A stretch of 64,000 nt of DNA from Kosakonia oryziphila (GCF_900094795.1 NZ_FMBC01000021.1:1-64000), one strand, 5' to 3'; shown: positions 1-8,556, numbered from the stretch's first letter. The notes: generated from the letters alone by a model not told the origin. Made by a program: numbers and translations.

Positions 1-311
1 GAAGTGGGAAAATCTGTCGGCTTACTTCCGCTATCCGGCAAATATCCGTAAGGTTATTTACACCACAAATGTCATCGAATCGGTGCATCGCCAGTTCAGA
101 AAGCTGACGAAAACCAAAGGGGCCTTCCCTAACGAAAACAGTCTGCTGAAGCTGCTTTATCTGGGGCTGATGAACGCACAGGAAAAATGGACAATGCCCA
201 TTCAGAGCTGGAATTTGACATTGTCTCAGTTAGCCATTTATTTTGACGGACGTCTGAATAGCGTGATGACGTTGTAGAGTTTTTAACGTGACACAGAATT
301 CTGAACGCTCT
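1..311 (+). mobile_element. 3' end of an IS256-family insertion sequence
   Basis: The window opens inside a mutator-type transposase gene, and only the downstream end of the element is present. After the transposase stop at 277 there are about 35 bases of non-coding sequence (TTTTTAACGTGACACAGAATTC and on) that look like the terminal inverted repeat region of IS256-type elements. The exact right end is an estimate, because the left inverted repeat lies outside the window and no target duplication can be checked. The element abuts the left edge of the prophage remnant. Confidence 0.6.
2..277 (+). CDS. IS256-family (mutator-type) transposase, C-terminal part, cut by window edge
   Basis: The frame is open from base 2 and ends with TAG at 277, giving about 91 residues of the C-terminus. 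The stretch WENLSAYFRYPANIRKVIYT, followed by TNVIES, RQFRK and KGAFPNE, is the conserved C-terminal signature of IS256-family DDE transposases, which includes the NxIES motif around the last catalytic residue. The internal ATG at 83 is not the real start; the true start is upstream of the window. The frame shows no damage, so the transposase may be intact, although this cannot be judged from the fragment. Confidence 0.85.
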   Translation, partial: KWENLSAYFRYPANIRKVIYTTNVIESVHRQFRKLTKTKGAFPNENSLLKLLYLGLMNAQEKWTMPIQSWNLTLSQLAIYFDGRLNSVMTL

Positions 312-318
312 CGTGTTG

Positions 319-645
319 TCAGTCATACAACCAGCGACCCGCTTTGGCCGATTCAATAATCATTGCTACCGTTAGTGGTTTTATTTCTATCTCTGGTTTT
401 TTCTGCCAGAACGGGTACTCATATTCAATATAGTTACGGGTATCCATGTCGCTGTAATCAATATTGAAATGAGTGAACACGTCCAGGAGCATATCTTCCG
501 CATCTTCCGGAACAAGCCGAAAATCATCGTTAAGCGTCCAGTCTTTGGTAATTTGCTTGTATCCGGGCTTAAACCAGTGCGATCTGATGGGGTAGCGTTC
601 CATCAGATAATCAATTACTTCTTTTTCGAAATCGCGATCGGCCAT
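319..645 (-). CDS. DUF1493 family protein, prophage-associated
   Basis: This is a small acidic protein of 108 residues. It reads MADRDFEKEV, then YPIRSHWFKPGYKQI, DDFRLVPEDAEDMLLD and a basic end. The pattern matches the DUF1493 family, acyl-carrier-like small proteins common in Salmonella and other enteric genomes, often at prophage ends; no biochemical role is established. I chose the ATG at 645 because it overlaps the upstream stop as TAATG, which suggests translational coupling. An ATG at 660 would add five residues. It pairs with the 155-residue gene upstream. Confidence 0.6.
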   Translation of the reverse strand: MADRDFEKEVIDYLMERYPIRSHWFKPGYKQITKDWTLNDDFRLVPEDAEDMLLDVFTHFNIDYSDMDTRNYIEYEYPFWQKKPEIEIKPLTVAMIIESAKAGRWLYD

Positions 646-1112
646 TAGAAATACGTCCATTGAATGCGGTCCTGAGGTCTGGCTATGAGATTGTATTGTG
701 TTCGTGTTTTGCTCATCACCTGCTGGACAGCCACTAAGGCCATCGCGTACCCAACGTAAGGAATATACCTACCAACAAAGGTAGCAACCTTATTCGATGG
801 AACCATTTTAAGAGAACGGAGTTTCCCCACGGGTGCCAGTGGCCGCCAGCCGAATGGGAAACGGGCATCTCTTAAAATCTTCCTGCTGACGATTGAGGCA
901 ATGCTGGTTCCCGGTGTATTTTGCCTCGCCGCCAGCTTCCCCGAAACCGGTATGTATGGCTGGCCGATAAGAACCATTGCAGCAGATGCAACATCTAAAC
1001 CAAAACTGTCCGCAAAATTCTCAAGGAATATAAGGTTAAACAACTCACCAGCGGATACATTAGTATGTCCGTGATAAAAGTAAGTTCCATTAAGCTCTTC
1101 AACTGTATCCAC
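645..1112 (-). CDS. Phage-associated protein partner of DUF1493, function unknown
   Basis: The product has 155 residues and starts at GTG 1112 behind a good ribosome site (AAGGG, ten bases upstream). Visible elements are an N-terminal part with YFYHGHTNVSAGELFNLIF, a basic middle (SRKILRDARFPFGWRPLAP) and a hydrophobic stretch GRYIPYVGYAMALVAVQQVM near the C-terminus that could be one membrane segment. It resembles the putative phage proteins found beside DUF1493 genes in Salmonella prophage remnants. That comparison is from memory. Its stop overlaps the DUF1493 start, so the two are probably one transcript. Confidence 0.5.
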   Translation of the reverse strand: MDTVEELNGTYFYHGHTNVSAGELFNLIFLENFADSFGLDVASAAMVLIGQPYIPVSGKLAARQNTPGTSIASIVSRKILRDARFPFGWRPLAPVGKLRSLKMVPSNKVATFVGRYIPYVGYAMALVAVQQVMSKTRTQYNLIARPQDRIQWTYF

Positions 1113-1262
1113 CAGTATTTATCCCTTGTCAAACCTGAGTCTGAAAATACTGACCGATAATGAATGCCTGGTCCAGTCATGACGAGGACAATTCGGAATG
1201 TTACGCACCAGCTACCAGCAATAAGACCTTCCTTCAGGCGTCCCCTGAACGGGCCAGGAAAA

Positions 1263-1955
1263 TTAACCTGGCGCGTTCAGGATCATATTTCCGTTCGTGA
1301 AAATATACTCGTAATACTTCCCATTCTGCTGGCTGTGCCAGCGCCAGCGGATACCGATCTGCCTGCCATAAAAGGCCGTATAATCATACCATCCGTATTT
1401 GATATACATCTCTGTGCCGGTACTGCTGGATGATAACTGGCTTATCCAGTCGCGCGGCGGTGGACAGTAGTTGGACGGGTTAACCGCAACGGTTACCCCA
1501 TTCATCCGGGTATTGGTCACCACGCCATCTTTAAGCTCTACCTTAGTCCACATCTCATCCGATGTACCCGTGGACCAGACGCCAAAGGGCAGCACCTCCT
1601 GCGTATCGATGGCAATGATATCCAGCGCTGACCAGTCCACATCCGTATTACTGGAGGCGAGGTTTATTTTCAGGGGAATAACCAGTTTGTTTATTTTCCA
1701 GGCGTTCTGTGTGGCGCTTTCGGATGTTCGCGAAAGGGTCAGCGCCGGAATGGTGGCGCCGGTCATGTCATAATCAGTGGTTGGATCCGCATAAACGATA
1801 TCGTGAAAAAATGCCCTGCTTACCCCCATACCGTTACAGAGAGGGCATTCGGGATTCGGATCAAGGGTGGCATCAAACCCGTAGCCTCCGTCATCACGCG
1901 GAGCGGCTTTTTTCTTTTCCTTTGCCTCTGCACCGGCTTCCTCAAACTCAATGCG
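1263..1955 (-). pseudogene. Hybrid phage pseudogene: terminase small subunit fragment fused to an unknown phage protein C-terminus
   Basis: One open frame covers two unrelated parts. The upstream part (about 1955 to 1805, read leftward) encodes RIEFEEAGAEAKEKKKAAPR, then YGFDATLDPNPECPLC and SRAFFHD. This is the zinc-finger-like middle of a lambdoid terminase small subunit, lacking its N-terminal DNA-binding region. From about 1805 the frame continues into YADPTTDYDMTGATIPALTL and a long aromatic-rich tail ending NMILNAPG, which I do not recognise; a tail-associated protein is possible. No start codon precedes the terminase part in frame. A start at 1829 would give only the tail portion (188 residues). 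A deletion that happened to keep the frame is the simplest explanation. Confidence 0.6.
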
Positions 1956-1998
1956 CGGAAGATGGATTCTTTTTCGTAGCAGTGTTTTTCGGCGGCTG

Positions 1999-2292
1999 TC
2001 ATGTTTTCACCAACCCCTCTTTCTTCCAGATGGCAAGCGTGCGCATTACGCCTTCAGCGTGCATGAGTCGCAACTCGTCGCGGCTGTATTCGGTTTTTAC
2101 GCGCCCGTCGATGACATCATGGCAGCAGCTACAGGCGATCGCCGCCTGTGTATCATCCGGCTTAATTCCCGTGCCGCAGGTTCCCGCCAGGCAGTAATGT
2201 GCCAGCACGCTTGTTTCGGGATTACCGCTACAGATACCGGGGATACGAACCTGACATTCACGGCCGTGCGCCGCTTTGCGTAAATCAGCCAA
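1999..2292 (-). CDS. DUF1364 family phage protein, putative nuclease
   Basis: The product has 97 residues and appears full length for DUF1364. It begins MADLRKAAHGRECQVRIPG and contains C..GNPE.SVLAHYCLAGTCGTGIKP and ACSCCHDVIDGR, a Cys/His-rich arrangement like HNH-type nuclease folds. In lambdoid phages such genes lie in the nin-like region between replication genes and the late antiterminator. It overlaps the upstream 67-codon gene by eight bases, as is usual in a phage early operon. The product of the family is not well characterised. It may be one of the few intact genes in this remnant. Confidence 0.7.
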   Translation of the reverse strand: MADLRKAAHGRECQVRIPGICSGNPETSVLAHYCLAGTCGTGIKPDDTQAAIACSCCHDVIDGRVKTEYSRDELRLMHAEGVMRTLAIWKKEGLVKT

Positions 2293-2488
2293 GGCGACCT
2301 CCCCACGGGCGACCGCGTTTACCGTTTTGTTGTTCGGGAAGCCTGGCGCTGACAGTCCAGGTGATGAAATCGGGATTCAGGCTGCGCTGAACTTCAACGC
2401 CGCGGCACCGGTATTGTTCCACCAGTTCGTCGGCCTGTTGAGTGGTGCATTCGGTGTGCTGGAACCAGCTCTTTCTGGTCATCATCAC
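2285..2488 (-). CDS. Small phage nin-region protein, function unknown
   Basis: This 67-codon gene sits between the DUF1367 and DUF1364 genes and overlaps both by a few bases, as is typical of the tightly packed nin region of lambdoid phages. The product reads MTRKSWFQHTECTTQQADEL, then QYRCRGVEVQRSLNPDFITWTVSARLPE. I do not recognise a named domain. Three ATG codons in a row (2488, 2485, 2482) leave the start uncertain by two codons. It looks intact and probably dates from the original prophage. Confidence 0.5.
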   Translation of the reverse strand: MMMTRKSWFQHTECTTQQADELVEQYRCRGVEVQRSLNPDFITWTVSARLPEQQNGKRGRPWGGRLG

Positions 2489-2838
2489 GCGAAGCTCATC
2501 AGTTGAGATGCAGCGTTTTCTGCTTCTTGCTGCGAGCTAAATGAACTGGACAATATCCAGCACCAGAGGACATCCAGCGCGGCTTTGTAGAGCTGCTGGA
2601 ATTCTGTTTCATCCATATTGCCAAAGGCGATGCTGCGGGGGTGTTTCCGGAGGGTGCCGTCTGGTAGCTCGATGGCGTCATAATGCCCTGCTTCTACAGT
2701 CACCCACGCGCGGTACGCATCGAAGGATTTGCAGAGGCTGATCCCGTTGGTGATGCGGCGATTTGCGACCTGCGCCAGATACTGCTCAGCAGCATCCAAC
2801 AGTGCGGACTCGTTGCCGCCGAACGATGCGAGGAAGGC
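2485..2838 (-). pseudogene. DUF1367 family phage protein, 5' truncated
   Basis: The frame encodes the C-terminal part of a DUF1367 protein of the lambdoid nin region: AFLASFGGNESALLDAAEQY, then VANRRITNGISLCKSFDAYRAWV, LPDGTLRKHPRSIAF and EFQQLYKAALDVLW. Family members are about 190 residues long; here about 118 remain and no proper start is present, since TTG at 2799 is only a chance initiator. The homology stops at about 2838, where the opposite strand begins to encode the C-terminus of a RecT-like protein. The missing part was lost in the deletion that joined the two operons. Confidence 0.65.
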
Positions 2839-2839
2839 G

Positions 2840-3169
2840 GATGATCCACGCCAGCAGCTTGCTTACCTTGCGGTTAAGCGCTGGGCGCGACTCTTCTGCC
2901 CGGATGTGATCCCTGGCGTATACACACCGGATGAGCTTGAAGATCGTCAGGAAAGAATCATCAACCCAGACCCGGCACCACGCGTAAGCGTCCAGGAGAT
3001 TACTGAGAGCGAGCAACAAAATCAGACGGCGATCGATAACACTAATGGACAGGAAACCAAAGCAGAGGCATTCCGCGCGCGCATTGATGCCGCTGAAACA
3101 CTGGAGGCTGCGACTGCTGTCGGTAATCAGATTAACGAGGCGAAAAAAGCCAGAAAGCACCGCGGATGA
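2840..3169 (+). pseudogene. RecT-type phage recombinase, C-terminal fragment
   Basis: From 2840 the plus strand encodes DDPRQQLAYLAVKRWARLFC, then PDVIPGVYTPDELEDRQERI and a tail with AEAFRARIDAAETLEAATAVGNQINEAKKA. This resembles the C-terminal region of RecT-family single-strand annealing proteins of Salmonella and E. coli prophages. The N-terminal two thirds are missing. The open frame continues upstream to 2729 only because it runs over the antisense of the DUF1367 fragment. Assignment rests on recognition and is moderately sure. Confidence 0.5.
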
Positions 3170-3249
3170 TTCATATTCAGGATCTCGCCGATTACATAGA
3201 GAAACAAAGGGCGGCAGGAAGAGAACTTTTTAAACAAATGAACAGCTAG
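3166..3249 (+). CDS. 27-residue ORF overlapping the recT fragment, possible small phage gene
   Basis: ATG at 3166 overlaps the recT fragment stop as ATGA. The frame reads MIHIQDLADYIEKQRAAGRE and ends at TAG 3249, seven bases before a strong terminator hairpin. The ATGA coupling and the position at the end of the operon are what make it credible. Very short genes of this kind occur in phage recombination operons, but I cannot name a family. Chance cannot be excluded. Confidence 0.3.
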   Translation: MIHIQDLADYIEKQRAAGRELFKQMNS

Positions 3250-3255
3250 TGACAT

Positions 3256-3277
3256 GCCGGGCTTAGCCCGGCTTTTT
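3256..3277 (+). terminator. Rho-independent terminator of the phage recT-side operon
   Basis: A perfect 7-bp GC stem (GCCGGGC / GCCCGGC) with a TTA loop is followed by TTTTT. It lies directly after the small ORF ending at 3249 and closes the plus-strand phage transcript. Confidence 0.85.
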
Positions 3278-3361
3278 CGTATTGTTTGATATTATTCTTT
3301 TATATTTTATCACAGCCCGGCACCCCATAAGCACCCCATGCAAGCATAAGGAAATGATAAA

Positions 3362-3391
3362 TATATAATAAACCCCGACATTGTGTCGGGG
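3362..3391 (-). terminator. ppsA rho-independent terminator
   Basis: An 8-bp stem CCCCGACA / TGTCGGGG with a TTG loop is followed on the minus strand by TTTATTATATAT. It lies 16 bases past the ppsA stop, in the expected orientation. Confidence 0.85.
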
Positions 3392-3406
3392 ATTTCCTTC
3401 AGTGCG

Positions 3407-5785
3407 TTATTTTTTCAGTTCAGCAAGTGAGAGCCACGTCTGCACCACGGTGTCCGGATTCAGCGACAGACTGTCGATCCCCTCCTCCATCAGCCAGGCG
3501 GCGAAATCTTCGTGATCTGACGGCCCCTGACCGCAGATACCGACATATTTGCCGTGTTTTTTCGCTGCGCGGATAGCCATCGACAGCAGGGCTTTCACCG
3601 CCTCATTGCGTTCATCGAACAGTTCGGAAACCACGCCGGAGTCGCGATCGAGACCCAACGTAAGCTGCGTCATATCGTTGGAACCAATCGAGAAACCATC
3701 AAAGTGCTCAAGGAACTGCTCCGCCAGCAATGCATTGGACGGGATTTCGCACATCATAATGATCTTCAACCCGTTCTCACCGCGTTTCAACCCCTGGCGC
3801 GCAAGTTCATCAACCACGGCTTTCGCCTGCTCCACAGTACGAACGAACGGGATCATGATCTCAACGTTTGTCAGCCCCATCTCGTTGCGCACGCGTTTTA
3901 CCGCCTCGCATTCGAGCGCAAAGCAGTCGCGGAAACTGTCAGCCACATAACGACCCGCGCCACGGAAACCGAGCATCGGGTTCTCTTCTTCCGGCTCATA
4001 ACGCTCGCCGCCGACCAGGTTGGCGTATTCGTTCGATTTAAAATCCGATAAACGCACAATCACGCGTTTCGGCCAGAACGCCGCGCCCAGCGTGGAAATC
4101 CCTTCCGTAAGACGACCGACGTAAAACTCAACTGGCGAGTCAAAGCCTTTCATCATCTCGCGAATTTCACTTTGCAGTTTCGCTTCCTGATCATCAAACT
4201 CCAGCAACGCGCGCGGGTGGACGCCAATCATGCGGTTAATGATAAATTCGAGGCGCGCCAGCCCGACGCCTTCGTTCGGCAAACAGGCGAAATCAAAGGC
4301 GCGATCCGGGTTCCCGACGTTCATCATAATCTTCAGCGGCAGATCCGGCATGGTATCGACGCTGGAGCTTTTCACACTGAAATCGAGCAGATCGGCATAC
4401 ACATAACCAGTGTCGCCTTCAGCACAGGAGACAGTCACTTTTTCGCCGGTCTTGATACGTTCAGTGGCATCACCGCAACCGACTACTGCGGGGATCCCCA
4501 ATTCACGGGCAATAATCGCCGCATGGCAGGTTCGACCGCCACGGTTGGTGACAATCGCCGCCGCCTTCTTCATGATCGGTTCCCAGTCGGGGTCAGTCAT
4601 ATCGGTGACCAGCACATCGCCCGCTTCAATCAGGTTCATTTCGCTGATGTCATGGATCACTTTGACCGTACCGGCACCGATACGATGACCGATTGCACGA
4701 CCTTCAGAGATGATTCGCCCTTGCGCATGCAGCGTGTAGCGTTCCATCACCTGCCCGCGGGAGCGTACCGTTTCCGGACGCGCCTGCACGATGAATAACT
4801 TGCCAGTATGGCCGTCTTTCGCCCATTCAATATCCATTGGACGACCATAGTGTTTTTCAATTTGCACCGCCTGTTTAGCCAGCGCCTGCACATCGGCATC
4901 GCTTAGCGAGAAGCGATCGCGATCGGCCTGCGGCACATCTTCAATCTGTACCTGTTTGCCGTGTTCCTGCGTTGGCGCATAAATCATGCGGATTTTTTTC
5001 GAACCCATAGTGCGGCGTACAATCGCCGGACGGCCAGCCGCCAACGTCGGTTTATGCACGTAAAACTCATCCGGGTTGACCGCGCCCTGCACCACCATCT
5101 CACCCAGCCCCCACGCAGAGGTGATAAATACCACCTGGTCGAAGCCAGATTCGGTGTCAATGGAGAACATCACCCCGGAAGCGCCGATGTCCGAACGCAC
5201 CATACGCTGTACGCCCGCAGAAAGCGCCACGCCTCGGTGGTCATAACCCTGATGCACGCGGTAAGAGATAGCACGGTCGTTAAACAGCGAGGCAAAGACA
5301 TGTTTAACTGCTACCAGCACGGCGTCATAGCCCTGAACATTGAGGAATGTTTCTTGCTGACCGGCGAAAGAGGCATCCGGCATATCTTCCGCCGTAGCTG
5401 AGGAGCGTACGGCAAACGAGGCCTGCGCGTCATCTTCCGACAATTTTGCATACGCATCTTGAACCGCTTTTTCCAGCGCCGGCTGGAAAGGCGTGTCGAC
5501 AATCCACTGGCGGATCTGTGCGCCAGCTTTCGCCAGCTCAGAGACATCGTCAATATCCGTGTTATCCAGCAGCGCATAAATACGTTGATTTAAGCCGCTC
5601 TGTTCAAGGAACTGGTTAAACGCATCGGCGGTGGTCGCGAACCCATTCGGCACGGAAACACCCACGCCTGACAGGTTAGTAATCATTTCACCAAGGGAGG
5701 CATTTTTGCCCCCAACTCTGTCTACATCATTCATGCCGAGTTGGTCATACCAAAGCACCAGCGGAGACGAGCCATTGTTGGACAT
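3407..5785 (-). CDS. ppsA: Phosphoenolpyruvate synthase
   Basis: PpsA converts pyruvate, ATP and water to phosphoenolpyruvate, AMP and phosphate, so cells can grow on three-carbon acids. The product has 792 residues from [20 protein letters not shown], the same length and start as in E. coli. The frame is open 46 codons further upstream, but those codons have no family similarity. Visible elements are the N-terminal ATP-binding domain ([20 protein letters not shown]), the phosphohistidine loop [14 protein letters not shown] near residue 421, and the C-terminal PEP-binding barrel ending in ICGQGPSDH with the catalytic Cys. It is divergent from its regulator ppsR. A Cra-like site lies upstream. 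Confidence 0.98.
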   Translation of the reverse strand: MSNNGSSPLVLWYDQLGMNDVDRVGGKNASLGEMITNLSGVGVSVPNGFATTADAFNQFLEQSGLNQRIYALLDNTDIDDVSELAKAGAQIRQWIVDTPFQPALEKAVQDAYAKLSEDDAQASFAVRSSATAEDMPDASFAGQQETFLNVQGYDAVLVAVKHVFASLFNDRAISYRVHQGYDHRGVALSAGVQRMVRSDIGASGVMFSIDTESGFDQVVFITSAWGLGEMVVQGAVNPDEFYVHKPTLAAGRPAIVRRTMGSKKIRMIYAPTQEHGKQVQIEDVPQADRDRFSLSDADVQALAKQAVQIEKHYGRPMDIEWAKDGHTGKLFIVQARPETVRSRGQVMERYTLHAQGRIISEGRAIGHRIGAGTVKVIHDISEMNLIEAGDVLVTDMTDPDWEPIMKKAAAIVTNRGGRTCHAAIIARELGIPAVVGCGDATERIKTGEKVTVSCAEGDTGYVYADLLDFSVKSSSVDTMPDLPLKIMMNVGNPDRAFDFACLPNEGVGLARLEFIINRMIGVHPRALLEFDDQEAKLQSEIREMMKGFDSPVEFYVGRLTEGISTLGAAFWPKRVIVRLSDFKSNEYANLVGGERYEPEEENPMLGFRGAGRYVADSFRDCFALECEAVKRVRNEMGLTNVEIMIPFVRTVEQAKAVVDELARQGLKRGENGLKIIMMCEIPSNALLAEQFLEHFDGFSIGSNDMTQLTLGLDRDSGVVSELFDERNEAVKALLSMAIRAAKKHGKYVGICGQGPSDHEDFAAWLMEEGIDSLSLNPDTVVQTWLSLAELKK

Positions 5786-5869
5786 CGAAACAATCCTTTT
5801 GTGATATATGAATGGGTAAAATCTCAGACTGCGTGTTAATCCTGGCATAATTAATTCACCGGAAAAAAC

Positions 5870-5885
5870 GGTGAATCGTGTAAGC
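5870..5885 (-). promoter_or_regulatory. Probable Cra (FruR) activator site of ppsA
   Basis: The sequence GGTGAATCGTGTAAGC matches the half-site pattern TGAATCG of the Cra operator. In E. coli Cra activates ppsA from a site in this position. The site sits about 85 bases upstream of the ppsA start codon. The assignment follows from the motif and from known regulation. Confidence 0.55.
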
Positions 5886-6113
5886 AATTTCAGATTATGG
5901 TTTTTCGGACAGATTCGCACCAATAAATCACGCGGTGGGAATATTTCTTTTTAGAATAACCTCATTTTTTATGTGACATTAAAAAAGTGAACCATGCAGT
6001 TCATAAAAAATAAAAATAGCATTTCATTTTAAAATGAGAAAAAGGAGATACGCACAGTGAGGATTTTAATTTATGCTTTCACGGAATTACGTATGAAAGT
6101 CAGGATGAGTTAA

Positions 6114-6947
6114 ATGGACAGTTCTGTTGATCGCCATGTGTTTTATATTTCTGATGGAACCGCTATCACCGCTGAAGTATTGGGCCATGCGGTGATGTCA
6201 CAATTTCCGGTCACCATCAGCAGCATTACCTTGCCTTTCGTGGAAAACGAGAGCCGCGCCCGCGCCGTCAAAGATCAGATTGATGCTATCTATCAGCAAA
6301 CGGGTAGCCGTCCATTAGTTTTTTATTCTATTGTGATACCCGAAATTCGCTCCATTATTTTGCAAAGCGAAGGATTTTGTCAGGACATTGTTCAGGCGCT
6401 GGTTGCCCCATTACAGCAGGAATTAAAGCTCGATCCGACCCCCATTGCACATCGCACGCACGGGCTTAATCCGGGTAATTTAACTAAATATGATGCGCGT
6501 ATTGCCGCAATTGATTACACACTGGCACATGATGACGGTATTTCGTTGCGCAATCTCGATCAGGCTCAGGTCATTTTACTGGGCGTATCGCGCTGTGGAA
6601 AAACCCCAACCAGCCTCTATCTGGCGATGCAATTTGGTATTCGCGCCGCGAATTATCCTTTTATTGCCGATGATATGGATAACCTGGTGCTTCCGGCCGC
6701 GTTAAAACCATTGCAACATAAATTATTTGGTCTGACCATTAATCCGGAGCGTCTTGCTGCGATTCGTGAAGAGCGGCGGGAGAACAGTCGGTACGCTTCT
6801 TTGCGACAGTGCCGCATGGAAGTGGCGGAAGTGGAAGCGCTTTACCGCAAAAATCAGATTCCCTGTCTGAACAGTACCAACTACTCAGTTGAAGAGATTG
6901 CAACCAAAATGCTCGACATTATGGGGCTGAACCGCCGCATGTATTAG
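6114..6947 (+). CDS. ppsR: PEP synthase regulatory protein (ADP-dependent kinase / Pi-dependent phosphorylase)
   Basis: PpsR inactivates PpsA by ADP-dependent threonine phosphorylation and reactivates it by phosphorolysis. The product has 277 residues, the usual length, and starts [20 protein letters not shown]. The P-loop GVSRCGKT lies at residues 157-164 and the family motif YPFIADDMD follows. The gene is divergent from ppsA with a shared 328-base control region, the standard arrangement in enteric bacteria. The C-terminus [11 protein letters not shown] is also conserved. Confidence 0.97.
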   Translation: MDSSVDRHVFYISDGTAITAEVLGHAVMSQFPVTISSITLPFVENESRARAVKDQIDAIYQQTGSRPLVFYSIVIPEIRSIILQSEGFCQDIVQALVAPLQQELKLDPTPIAHRTHGLNPGNLTKYDARIAAIDYTLAHDDGISLRNLDQAQVILLGVSRCGKTPTSLYLAMQFGIRAANYPFIADDMDNLVLPAALKPLQHKLFGLTINPERLAAIREERRENSRYASLRQCRMEVAEVEALYRKNQIPCLNSTNYSVEEIATKMLDIMGLNRRMY

Positions 6948-7309
6948 TGGCTCACGGACAGGTGCTGCGTATGTCCCCAAAAGCCAGCGGCATGAAGACA
7001 GAAAGCGGTATTTGCGGACATATCAAACTAAGTGACATATCGAGGGAAATGTCACTTAGAGTCTATCCCATTAGGCTCTTATACGTATTTTAACAATGCG
7101 AGATCATTAGTAATTTAATGGGTTGCCATTAGATAAATAACAGAAGCGGAGAGAGGCAAAGGAACCCTACGCCAACTACTCACCGCCTGCTCATGTCCAA
7201 TTGAAAAATAAAGGATACCTGACTCAACAGACGCTCTCCCTGTAGAAGACAAATCACAGCAAAGCTGTGCTCAAAATAGACTCATTTACAGAGTGTCATT
7301 TGCGCCCTT
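6948..7309. other. Non-coding stretch between ppsR and aroH with two hairpins
   Basis: No credible gene is seen in these 362 bases. It contains a 10-bp perfect inverted repeat (TAAGTGACAT at 7029-7038, ATGTCACTTA at 7049-7058). Directly after it lies a second, one-mismatch repeat (AGAGTCTA / TAGGCTCT, about 7057-7079) followed by TTATACGTATTTT. Together these could end ppsR transcription. The remainder looks like unconserved spacer. Confidence 0.4.
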
Positions 7310-7327
7310 GTACTAATAAGCTAGTAC
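7310..7327 (+). promoter_or_regulatory. TrpR operator of aroH
   Basis: The 18-base sequence GTACTAATAAGCTAGTAC matches the trp operator pattern with CTAGTAC/GTACTA half-sites. In E. coli the tryptophan-sensitive DAHP synthase gene aroH is repressed by TrpR through such a site. It lies about 140 bases before the ATG, so the leader would be rather long. Confidence 0.75.
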
Positions 7328-7468
7328 AATGATTCATAACGCGCTATGATAGCTACCACTGAAGTAATGTGCCTCACGGCCATACTTGAAATAAGCCGCG
7401 ATTGGTTTATGGTGTGCGCATCACTTCCGGTATTCCTGCCGCTGAAGCACCTAATTTTGAGACGTTTG

Positions 7469-8515
7469 ATGAACAAGACCGATGAGCTTCGCACTGCGCG
7501 CATCGACAGCCTGGTGACACCGGCTGAACTGGCGCAGCGTTATCCCGTTAAACCTGAGGTCGCCGAACATGTTGTTGCATCCCGGCGGCGAATAGAAAAA
7601 ATCCTCAATGGCGAAGATCGCCGCTTACTGGTGATTATTGGCCCCTGCTCTATCCACGATCTTGATGCGGCGGTAGATTACGCACAGTGCTTGCAGACGC
7701 TGCGTGAGAAACATCACGCCCAGCTCGAGATCGTGATGCGCACCTATTTTGAAAAACCGCGCACAGTTGTTGGCTGGAAGGGACTGATCTCCGATCCTGA
7801 CCTGAATGGCAGCTATCGTGTTAATCATGGTCTCGAACTGGCGCGCAAACTGTTGCTTCAGGTCAACGAACTGGGCGTGCCGACGGCGACTGAATTTCTC
7901 GACATGGTGACAGGGCAATTTATAGCCGATCTGATTAGCTGGGGCGCGATTGGTGCGCGCACGACGGAAAGCCAGATCCACCGTGAAATGGCATCGGCGC
8001 TCTCCTGCCCGGTCGGTTTTAAAAACGGCACCGATGGCAATACCCGCATCGCGGTGGATGCGATCCGCGCTTCCCGCGCCAGCCATATGTTCCTCTCACC
8101 GGATAAATCCGGGCAGATGACCATCTATCAAACCAGCGGTAATCCTTACGGGCATATCATTATGCGTGGCGGTAAAACGCCAAACTATTACGCCGAAGAT
8201 ATCGTCAATGCCTGCGATACGCTGAGCGAATTTGATCTGCCGGAATACCTGGTGGTGGATTTCAGTCACGGCAACTGCCAGAAGCAACATCGACGTCAAC
8301 TTGATGTCTGTGACAATGTTTGTTCGCAGATCCGTAACGGTTCGACCGCCATCGCTGGTGTGATGGTAGAAAGCTTCCTGCAGGAAGGCACGCAGAAAAT
8401 TGTCAGCGGCCAGCCGCTGGTTTACGGGCAATCCATTACCGATCCTTGCCTGGGTTGGGACGACAGTAAATTCCTGCTGGAAAAACTGGCGGCCGCCGTC
8501 GCCACTCGCCTTTGA
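7469..8515 (+). CDS. aroH: Tryptophan-sensitive 3-deoxy-D-arabino-heptulosonate 7-phosphate synthase
   Basis: AroH condenses phosphoenolpyruvate and erythrose 4-phosphate into DAHP, the first step of the shikimate pathway, and is feedback-inhibited by tryptophan. The product has 348 residues from MNKTDELRTARIDSLVTPAE, the length of E. coli AroH. The frame is open 41 codons further upstream without family similarity. Class I DAHP synthase motifs seen are LLVIIGPCSIHD, MRTYFEKPRTVVGWKGLI, QIHREMASALSCPVGFKNGT and DFSHGNCQKQH. The TrpR operator upstream separates it from its paralogues AroF and AroG. hemP, which follows aroH in K-12, is absent here. Confidence 0.97.
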   Translation: MNKTDELRTARIDSLVTPAELAQRYPVKPEVAEHVVASRRRIEKILNGEDRRLLVIIGPCSIHDLDAAVDYAQCLQTLREKHHAQLEIVMRTYFEKPRTVVGWKGLISDPDLNGSYRVNHGLELARKLLLQVNELGVPTATEFLDMVTGQFIADLISWGAIGARTTESQIHREMASALSCPVGFKNGTDGNTRIAVDAIRASRASHMFLSPDKSGQMTIYQTSGNPYGHIIMRGGKTPNYYAEDIVNACDTLSEFDLPEYLVVDFSHGNCQKQHRRQLDVCDNVCSQIRNGSTAIAGVMVESFLQEGTQKIVSGQPLVYGQSITDPCLGWDDSKFLLEKLAAAVATRL

Positions 8516-8556
8516 TCGCATCCCGCCGCCAGCCGGCGGGCTCCTCATAAACCTGT

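Noticed and set aside
2729-2839. 5' part of the 146-codon plus frame preceding the RecT fragment
   Set aside because: These bases are the reverse strand of the DUF1367 coding sequence. The frame is open by chance and was not included in the recT fragment.
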